A DNA stretch of 64,000 nt from Isochrysis galbana (taxonomy: Eukaryota > Haptophyta > Isochrysidales > Isochrysidaceae). Where the stretch lies: positions 1 to 64,000 of the forward strand of contig CM030931.1 of the NCBI GenBank assembly GCA_018136815.1. Reading direction: 5' to 3'. Made by a program: the position numbers and the translations under genes. Below are positions 52,113 through 61,200 of this stretch, in pieces. The notes under the pieces are model-generated. The model did not search any database and was not told where the DNA came from. It saw only the letters and a program-made list of their open reading frames with translations. Within the stretch, counting starts at the first letter, position 1. Each line of letters starts with the position of its first letter.

Positions 52113-53740
52113 TAGGCTCAGGCCAAAATATCCCGTTTTTTACCCCCATATATCCCGGGCACATATCCTTTTTATATCCCGCGCCACCCCCCAAATATCT
52201 TCGAAATATCCCGTTCTAATACGAGATATATCTCGTTTATATCCCGTGCGGCCCCCCAAATATCTTCGAAACATCCATATCCGGTTCAAAAATACATCTT
52301 TTACGTATTACGTAATATAAGCCGAGTACCCTAGCTTTAAGACGTATATCTTTGTACAAAGCAATAGTGCTTACAATAAAGTACATAGTACTATGACACA
52401 CATTCACATTCACATTCATTGCTCATTGCCATTGCCCACGACGCTTGCTCGTGTTATAGCGCAACATGATGAAGGTTTGGATCGTGGCTAACGGCTAATG
52501 GCCGACCCCTTCTTGTACAGCAGGGACCCGTCCGTGAGATTAATTTCTTAATAGTCTCACCGCACACGCGACCGTGCAGCCTCTACTTTCTACTCACGTA
52601 GGAAACTTTCTACACCCCCACTCCCCCGGCCCTTCCCCCCCGCCATCAGGCGACTCCCCCCGTGCACTACTAGGGGATAGGGGAAAAGGGCTTAGATATG
52701 GTCGGTGGCCCGCGCCCCCCCCGGCGATCCGTTCCCCCCTTCCTCCTACGCCTACCGGGCTGGCGGCGGTCTCGGTCCCGACTTATCCTGTAAACAGGTG
52801 CGGGACTTACCTATTTTCCGGTGAGCGGAGCTCTCGCTCCGCCCACCCCCTTCTCCGCGCTCTCTCTCCCCTCTCCTGCAGGCACGCGCGATGGCGCGCC
52901 TGCGACAGGCCTGCAGCTGCCCCTGGCGACCCCTGGAGGCCCCTGGAGGCCAGCTCAGGGGGCAGAGGAGGCTGGAGCTGGGCCCTGGCCTCCCCTGCCT
53001 CTCCCTCGCTGGCGCTCCTGTGCCTCAGGGGTCCCCAATCTGCACCTGTCTGCCTGTCGAACAGGGGGGAAGGGGGGGTTGGAGCGATGGGCTGGCCACG
53101 ACAGGCCAGGACGCGCGAGTCAGGCAAGCCTGCCAGTGAGAGAGTGGGTCAGCAGGGCATTCTGCTCCTGGCAAGCCATCAGGCGTGCCAGGAGCATGGG
53201 TGGTTCCTCCCCCATGGCAGGGGAGGAGTGGAGAGAGGGGGGGGGCTCGTGCCCCCCCATGGGGCAACCAAGTATAAACTTAGTTGCATGGGGACCCGTC
53301 CGTGAGAGCAACGTGGTCGTTCGCGCTGTCGCTCTCGCTGTCCGTGCTGCCCTCGCTCTCCTCGTCCTCGTCCTCGTGGTCCTTGTCCTCGTGGCGCAGC
53401 ATGCTGACCTGTGGGTGCGTGCGATCTGCAAACAAGTATTCACACTCACACTCTACACTCTCCCATTTATTACTGAAACACGCCACTTCACCTAATGGGG
53501 AGCAAGGGGGAGGGGGGGGGGCTCATGGGCTCGCGTTCGCGTTCGCGCCAACGCGCCAACAGCCAACAGCCCCCCCCCCCCTGTATTCGCCCCCCTCCCC
53601 CCCCCCCCTGTATTCGCCCTTGGGCGCCCCCACCCCCCCAAATATCCCGAGATATCCCAGATACCCCCCCAAATATCTTGTGGTATTTTGGACCACTGCA
53701 AATATCCCCGGGACTGTCTAGATATTTTGGCCTGAGCCTA
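52113..53740. mobile_element. hAT-type MITE with 8-bp TSD, carrying a SINE
   Basis: TAGGCTCAGGCCAAAATATC at 52113-52132 is matched in reverse at 53721-53740, a 20-bp perfect TIR. CCCACGCC is duplicated outside (52105-52112, 53741-53748). An 8-bp TSD with this type of end fits hAT elements. Interior is rich in ATATCCCG words and C-runs. Without the SINE it would be about 860 bp. No transposase; whether the hAT gene next door drives it is unknown. Confidence 0.88.
52540..53290 (-). mobile_element. SINE-A, full-length copy with 17-bp TSD
   Basis: GGGACCCGTCCGTGAGA at 52523-52539 and 53291-53307 flanks 751 bp matching the 19012-19771 copy in reverse. Head at 53285 (AACTAAGTTTATACTTGG), tail at 52545 (GCGGTGAGACTATTAAGAAA). 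It lies within the hAT-type MITE, so it is the younger insertion. Confidence 0.88.
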
Positions 53741-53940
53741 CCCACGCCGAGCACGGCGTAGCCTGTCCCCTTGTGCGCGATCCGCCACACGGCGCGGCGT
53801 GTGGTGCGGGTGCCGGGCGTGCCGCGCACGAGCGCGTTGAGCGGCTGTAGCAGAGCGAGGGCGAAGGCGACGATCCCGAGCGTGTGATGGGGGTCCGAGA
53901 AGCACTTGGGCCGGACCCCGGAAACCGAAGACGAAGACAA
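53741..53940 (-). pseudogene. Cytochrome b561-like exon interrupted by a MITE
   Basis: Minus-strand frame: CFSDPHHTLGIVAFALALLQ, LNALVRGTPGTRTTRRAVWR, IAHKGTGYAVLGVG. This follows the b561/ferric-reductase-like membrane pattern: a histidine before the helix (H-x-x-L-G), a helix ending in Q-P-x-N/x-L, R-R-x-x-W, and a second histidine (AHKGTGY). These proteins carry electrons from ascorbate or similar donors across membranes. The frame stops being sensible at the TSD and resumes at 52112 (VYQALSGRA). The upstream exon edge is obscured by a repeat. Confidence 0.5.
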
Positions 53941-54320
53941 AGGAAAGAAGGGGGGAAGGCGAAGAGGTGGAGCGAAAGGATTAAGGGGCGGTGTCGGTAA
54001 GAAGCGCGGTAGTTGCCGGTCCCTAGTAGGTGTTTAGGTTTAGCCCTGATCCCTGAATCTTCATATGTTTGATGTTTCCCCCTCTCGGACTCGCTCTCCG
54101 GTGCGCACTGCCAATGCACGCACCGATCTTGCGCACCCCCTCTCCTCGAGGCTCCACGCTGGGGGAAAACCCCTTTCGGGTAAAAACAACGCAAGGCGCA
54201 AGGGTGGGGGGTAGGGAGGGCACTCGCGTGAAACTAGGGGCCCAAAACGCCAATCACTCGCCCGCCGTAGCGAGTGCGATGAGTGTGACACAAACAAAAA
54301 TACACTTCAAAAGCTAGTTG
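53941..54320. repeat. Repeat shared with 28.7 kb and 40.5-40.7 kb
   Basis: The part 53935-54065 resembles the reverse of 28740-28870 (CTGAATCTTC, GACAAAGG, GAGGTGGAG). The part 54090-54280 resembles 40545-40700 (CACGCTGGGGGAAAACCCCT, TTCGGGTAAAAACAACGC). So two repeat families abut here. Confidence 0.65.
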
Positions 54321-54459
54321 ACGCACGATCAAGGGTCAAGGGAGTGCCCGGACACCGGTGTGAGGAAGATGGAGGGGTAGATGGGCGAACAAAGGAGGAC
54401 GCCGTGGGGGGGGGCGGCACGTGCGTCCTGCCACATCATCATCATGAGACACACGAACA

Positions 54460-54482
54460 TTGTGTGTGTGTGTGTGTGTGTG
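54460..54482. repeat. (GT)n microsatellite
   Basis: About eleven GT units. Confidence 0.95.
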
Positions 54483-54703
54483 TTCAAAATCTGGATCGGC
54501 TTCGAGGCGATTCGTGATGACAAACATGGCAAGTGGCGTAGCTAGCCCATGAGAAGAACAAGCACGAAGCAACAAATCGGCACCCCATCCGCCCCCCGAA
54601 CCTCGGCCAGGCTGGACCAATCACTCACAAGAGCTGATTTTCCCGTCGCATGGGCGTTACTGGAGCTCATATGAAGCACTATTGTACGCCCGAGTTGCGT
54701 GCC

Positions 54704-56333
54704 TCAGAGCCTCAGGTTTCGACGACGCAAGCGGAGCTGCTTGCCGCCGTCAACGAGCGCAAGATAGCGACCGGATGTCTGATCATATTCCAAGACCTTC
54801 GCAACGCAGCCATTGTATTGCGCAGCTCCCTGGAGCCCACCAACGACGCCGTGAGCACCCCCGGCCAAAAGGACATTAGCAAAGCCCACCGCAATCGAGT
54901 CTCCGCCCGGCACCTCCACTCCATACATCTCCGCTTCATCATCCCGCTCGAAAACAGTGGCAGAAGAGCCCTCATGAGATGCTAGCTGCTCTTCAAGATC
55001 GACCAGTTTGACCTCTGCCATATGCAACAAATTAATCAGTTTTAGAGCAAGTACGGTTCCATCACGAAGCCTAACCGTGTATCTGCCACTCGAGTCGTCG
55101 CGAGTCTCAACCACGCCGACGCTGCCATTCAGCTCTGGCTTCGCAACAAGTCCACGTAACTTGACGTACGTTTTTGTTGGGAGGGCCACACGTGCCGCCG
55201 CCTCTGCCGCTGCCCGTGCCGCCGCCTCACCGGCGACCACAGCTGCCGCCGCTGCCTCCTCAGCCGCCTTCTGTGCCTCAGCCTCGGCTTCGGCTGCTGA
55301 TGCGGCGGCTGCCTCCTCCTGCCTCTCCCTCTCTACTTGCTGAAGCGCCTCTATCTGCTTTCCCAGTCGGAAAGCGCGTTCTATGTCGACACTCTCGGGG
55401 AGGGCACGTTTCCGGTGGCCATCATAGAGATCAGCATCGAGTCTTCTGCCATCAAAGTAGCGGCCGTTCATTGCCTTGGCACACGCAGAGGCTGCCGCCG
55501 AAACTTCGAAGCGGACGGCCGTTGCGCATGCTGGATCCGCGGGAAAGCACTGAACGCGCTCGATGCGCCCATGCTTCCCGCACTCCAGCCAAATCTCCTC
55601 CTCAAGCTGAGCAATAAAGCCCTTGGGATCCGGCGCGCATGCAATCTGCTCCTGCGTCGCCATGTGACAAATGATCACAATGCGGCCCCAATCTCCCTGC
55701 TTGACCGTCGGTTTCTCGTGAAAGGTCGCTGGTGAGACGTTGAGTACTTCGCCAAACAGTGCCCACTCCCGCTGCGGGTCGAGGGCTGCCTTGGCCCCTG
55801 CCTCTGACCCAAAGGTGACTAGGCCATCACCCTTTGGCTCGCCTGACTCGTCTTTGTACAATTTCACCTTGCGCACGTCCCCAGCCTGCCAAGAATTGGA
55901 GGCGAGCGGGAAGCTCGTCAAGCTCGGACCGTGTGAGTAGCCCTGGCTGAGCAGCTCACCTCTCCTGAGGCGCGCATCAGCCTGCAGTGGTGCTGCTCAC
56001 CTTGGAGAAGAGGTTATGGACGGCGGTGTACGATATCTCCTTTGGGACTCCCGAAATGTAGACTGACCAGTTCCCGGCGTTGGCGTTCTCGAGAGCTCGC
56101 TTCTCGGCGCGCTTCTCCGCCTTGCGTGCCAACTTTCTCTTGCGCGCTTCCTCGGCCTCTGACGGCGCAGGCGCACTACTGTGCGCGTGGAAGACGGAGT
56201 CCCAGGCAGCCTCGACCTCCTCGTGCGCCTCGCCGTGAACGGAGGCCTCGTGGATCGACCGCTTGCGTGCTGCGTCGAGCCGCGCGGCCTCATGCGCCAT
56301 TGCGGCCGCGTAGGCTGAGCGAGCGTCCGACAT
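54704..56333 (-). CDS. HTATSF1/Cus2-like splicing factor, two exons
   Basis: Exon 1 is 56333-56001 from an ATG. The intron 56000-55886 (115 bp) begins GTGAGC and ends TTCTTGGCAG. Exon 2 is 55885-54704. The splice joins VYISGVPKEISYTAVHNLFS with KAGDVRKVKLYKDESGEPKG, completing RRM1. RRM2 (about residues 185-255) ends NGRYFDGRRLDADLYDG, like the U2AF-homology RRM of Tat-SF1/Cus2, which acts on U2 snRNP/SF3b. An Ala/Glu coiled coil (QQVERERQEEAAAASAAEAE onward) follows. The C-terminal third has two copies of NG-x-V-G-V-V-E ... SGRYTVRLRDG and NG-x-V-A-K-V-L-E ... SGRYLALVDGG, each ending in a NL motif; this is not part of the usual family. About 504 residues. Role by family. Confidence 0.75.
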
Positions 56334-56620
56334 GGCGAGCGAGCGGAGTTGAGGGGGAGGAGGGGGGGGGGGGAGAGAGAGAGAGAGAGGGAGGGAGAGA
56401 GTTAGAAGTTATAGCCACATACTCCTACTTTACTTTAGAGCTCTACACCTGAACGGCTCTGTCTGCTGCTCGCCGCTCGCCGCCCTTGCTTCACGTGTGC
56501 CCTCTCCTCGGGGCTACCTGGAGCCTGAGCGTATCTGGGACCAACTTGCAACTTGTGGCGAGGTTATTTATAGTTGATGCTAAGATAGTACGCTAGCGCT
56601 AGCGCGCTAGAGCTTGTACT
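56334..56620. other. 5' flank of the splicing-factor gene, GA-rich
   Basis: A G/GA run (56350-56400) precedes the start codon. A short CTAGCGCTAGCGCG palindrome lies at 56592-56607. No gene. Confidence 0.5.
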
Positions 56621-58024
56621 TGTCAGAGCAAGGCTCATCTCACTCTTGGAGATGGCCTGCGAGGGCGCGCCGGCAGCTAGCGCGGAATGCGGTTCTTGCG
56701 GGGAGCTCATGGAGCTTTCCTCGGGGGTGACTACGGGCATGGTGATCGACGCACGACGCACGACGCACGGAGGGCGCGGAAGTGTGGAAGGAGGCTTGTG
56801 GGAGGTGGTGGCAGGCGACTGGGGGTGGCTCAGGCGCGTGCTTGGCTGGTATTGACTCGTTGACTCGGGGTATAGACTCGGGAACTCGGGGGGACTCGCT
56901 TGGGAACACGGTGGGACTCGACGAAGTTGCTACAAAAACACTCACAAGAAACCCAAACCCCAACGACCTTGGGCTCAGAAAACTAACGTAAACACTCCGG
57001 AATCATACGATAAACAAACCCTCCCCGTGCGACAAAGGCTGAGGTCGCGATCGCTCGTCATGCGCGAAGAAATACGGAAAGAGAGCGCAAAACTACGCAA
57101 ACGAAGGGTTCAAACTATCGTTAAAGTGAAAACTCGTCCGCTGAAGCCAACGCGGAGGGTCGAGGAGAGGTCCAAACTCGCGCGGGGGGAAGAAGGCGAT
57201 GTGCAGAGAGACCTTCTAGACAAGCGACGAGCAAGGGGCGACGAAACAAGACGCGAGACGCGGGGCGCGTGCCATTCGTTCTTCCTTTCTTTCACCGAAA
57301 ACGCGGCGAAACTAACGTTAAACATCGGTACCCCCTCCGCGAGAATCGCGAAGAAGAACGGACGAGATGGAGGCAATCATCGAAGGAATCGCGAGAGGGA
57401 GGAATCGAAGCGAGGGGGGGAAACAGCGCGCGCGGGGGGGGGGAACGAACGACGGCCGGAGGAAACGAACCGCGCGCGGAGGAGAAGAACCTCGCGCGCG
57501 GGGGGGGGAATAATATAACGGCCGGAGGCGACGGATGGCACGCCGAGAGGAAGAACCTGCCGCGGGGGGCGAGGGACCGAGGGCACGGCGGGGCAGCGTG
57601 GGAGGGCGCGAGGGTGATCTCGGAGCGAGATCGCGTCCTTTCCCTCGCGGAGCGCAGAGAGACCCCCACGGAACATCCTGGGACCGGAGAATGTTTTGGA
57701 CGAAACTTCCCTCCGTCGGCCGAGGAGAGGAGGACGGAGAGAGAGAGAGAGAGAGTCTCGCAGAGCAACTGCGGAACGAGAAGTCGAAGTCATGCCGGTT
57801 TATTACCTTAAACGAGCCAACAATTATAGTAATAGCAAAAACAAAATTCGAATCGCAAATTTCGAGACCAAAATCTGCAAACCTGGACTTGAGACCATGG
57901 GGAATCCGAATCTGTGTGTCTTGTGCGTCAGTGGCAACACGGGGAACTGTTCAATTGTAATTGTGAGCGCGTACCTTACACGAATATTCATGTCTACAGC
58001 CTTCAGATGGGCAGGAATACAACA
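56621..58024 (-). repeat. 3' LTR of the minus-strand Ty3 (1404 bp)
   Basis: Minus-strand ends are TGTTGTATTCC at 58024 and CTTGCTCTGACA at 56621, the same as the other LTR. It follows the polypurine tract GTCGGGGGG. Slightly longer than the 12074 copy because of small indels in G/A- and C-rich parts. Confidence 0.88.
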
Positions 58025-58034
58025 CCCCCCGACT
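58025..58034 (-). other. Polypurine tract of the minus-strand Ty3
   Basis: On the minus strand AAGTCGGGGGG lies immediately before the LTR. Confidence 0.7.
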
Positions 58035-58288
58035 TAAATCGAGACGTCTCCCGATGTCGAGCCAAGAGAGTTCATTTAACCATACGAGACGAGAGACTTA
58101 GAAGAGGAGGATTAACCCATGGATCCAAAGCGAGCACAAAATCGGCAGCTTAGCGCGGCGGCCCCCGATTTCGTACGCCACGTCCTACCACGTTCTCCCT
58201 TTTACAGGAGTTTTGCTCGGGCAGTTGCGCTGGGTCAGGCGCTGACGCGACGCTAATCATCCACTTCCGGTCGACTTAGCACTTAGCG

Positions 58289-61200
58289 CTACGAACGTGA
58301 ACGAGAACGGGTACGACTTGAAGGCAGATCAGGAGGAATACGATTTGACTCTTGAACTCGACGTGGAACTTGATTAGACTGGGGACTTGAACTTGGACTT
58401 GAAGAGGAGTCTACAGCGGAGTGAGCTTGGGGTTGAACCGGACGGCGGTCGAAAGTGGTGTCGTACGACTCAACTAGATCAGCACAACGCCGAAGCAACT
58501 CAATTCGAGACTCCCAAGTAGCTTCAGAACGAGGATAGCCGCGCCATTTGACGAGATACTTGAATGAAACTCCATCGCCCTTGCGATCGAGTAACTCTTC
58601 GACCAAATACTCATCTCCAGCGAGCGGAGACGAATCGGTGACGGTAAAGTACGGACGAAGATTGGAAATGTGAACTTCATCCTTGACTTGACGATTTTCG
58701 AGATCGCGTAGACGGTATCGAGTGGCCGAGATGGCTTCTTCTACTCGGTAAGGACCGGAGTAGAGGTATTGAAGTTTGTTGGCGTGGCCAGGGATTCGAC
58801 GACAAACTCTGTCTCCTTGTTTGAAGGTAACACCGAGTTTAGACTTTTGAGAGGCGGAGCGCATCGATTCACGTTGGGCTTCTTGAGTACTTTCGAGGGC
58901 GGAACGCCACGACTCGAGAAGCTTCTTATTGAGCTCGGTGGCGTAAGTGACGGCATCGGACGGAGGCCTAGATGGAAGCAACTCAAGAACAGGAGCAGGG
59001 TCAGCAAGTTGAGCTGGAAGACGAAGCTCCCGACCAAACAAGATAGCCGCGGGTGACTTGGGTACGACGCGACCGGCGGTCGCTCGCATAGACATGAGAA
59101 GAAACGGAAGGTGATCGACCCAATGGGCGCCGCCTTCATTGGAGACTCGAGTCATCGTGAGGAGAGTTTGTTGAGCTCTTTCTACTAGCCCTACGCCTTC
59201 GTGGCGATAGGCTTCAGTAGTGCTCAAGTCCGTGCCGGTCGCTTTGAGAATTAGGTCCACTAATCGAGAGCAAAGATTCGAGCCGGCGTCGGTTCGAAGT
59301 TGGCGAGGGACTCCATAACGAGATACGATGAGACGCATGAAGACGTCTAGACATTTCGAGGACGAGGGGTTACCGTTGCAAGGCTCAGCTTCAATCCAAC
59401 GAGAGAGAGAATCGACGAAAACAATCAGCTTGTCAAAACCGGAGCGGCCGGATACGAAATCGTGAGTGGGCGCCATCGAAAGAATATCGCAATAGACGAC
59501 GTCGAAAGGATAAGATCCGATGGAAAGACCGGATGGATGGGCGAGCGGTCGCGGTAACGGTTTGCCAAGAGTGCATTCGTGGCACTCTCGAACGTATTCC
59601 GATACAGAGGCGGACATGCCAGGCCAGTACACTCGAGTACGAAGTAGGGTAGACGTCCTTGTCGCACCTGGGTGACCAAGGTGGTCATGGTAGGCGCGGA
59701 GGTACGTGTCACGAAGGGACTCCGGAATGTACAAACGAAGAGGAGCCTCTTCCGCTTCTGAGGAGCGGTAGTAGAGTAGGCCATCGCGAAGGAGGAATCG
59801 GGAACTTTTCTTCGACGACGAGCTAGAGTCAATCGAAGAGGAAGCTTTCGGAAGGATCGACTCGACTTCAGAAAGGATCGAGCTGGCGAGATCGTCGGTA
59901 GAGAGCGCTTGACGTAATTCGTCGGCATGAGGCACGCCCACATCGAGATACGAGGAGGTAATCGACTCCGAAGATTCCGATGCTTGACGAGCGAGCCTAT
60001 CGCTTGCTTGTTGGCGGCGAGCGGTGAGGGTGGATGAAGTAACCGCGGCGGCGACTATGTCGTGAATTTCAGAAGAATCGAAAGAATGGGCGTCACTCTC
60101 CTCGAGATGGAGAGGATCGTGATCAGGCTCGAGAGCAACTAAGCGGGATAAGCCGTCGGCGTCCCAGTGAGTGACTCCAGGTTTGTGCACGACGTCGAAT
60201 CTATATTCGGCTAACTTTAGGACCCATCGCATGAGGCGCGAGGCTGGACCACCGGTGACTTGATCTTTCATCGTGTGAAGCCAGCGCAAAGCTGAATGGT
60301 CTACGACGAGGGTGAAGTGGCGACCCCAAAGATAAGGCCTCCAATTTCGGATCGATTCTAGCGCTGCTAGAAGTTCGATTTCAGTGACTGTCCAATGGCG
60401 CTCAGCCGGACTCAAGCTACGACCGTAGTATGCAACGACGCGCTCTCTCCCTTCGTCGTCTTTTTGGGCGAGGACGCCGGCGATGCCGAGCTTGCTAGCA
60501 CCGTCGGTTTTAACGAGGAAAGGACGGTCGTCTCGAGGAGGTGCAAGTACGGGTTCTTCACAGATAGCTTGCTTGAGATCTTCGATAGCCTGTCGACAGG
60601 CTTCTGTTTGCGACTCGACCGGGACGTCGCACCCTTTCCGCGTGAGAGCGGTTAACGGCGCCGCACGGATCGCAAAACGACGGATGAAACGGCGGTAGTA
60701 GGAGCACAATCCAAGGAACGAACGGACGGCTTCGATCGAGTTGATTTGGGTTGGGTCGATTTTCGAGACAGCTTCCACTTTCTTGGGATCCATCCGAAGA
60801 CCTTCACGCGAAACAACGTGGCCGAGATATTCAGCCGAGGTGGCAAAGAAAACGCATTTCGACATCTTGCAAGTGAGGCCCGCCCAGATGAGACGTTCCA
60901 AGACAAGATCAAGACGGTGTAACATTTGTTGGAATGACGACTCTTCCCTGGCCTGCAGCGAGTCACCTACACCTGTCGACCAGGCGCCGACATCATCCAA
61001 GTATGGCATACAAATCTCCCATGCCAGCCCACCGAGAACGGCGTCCATGAGGCGGCACATATACGAGGGACCGGATTGAACACCGAAAGGCAAGTAATTG
61101 AACTCGTACTTGCCGCGATGAGTAGTGAACGCGGTGATATGTTTATCGGATTCTTTGATCGGTATACCCCAGAAACCAGATGCCAGGTCCAGGGTGCAAA

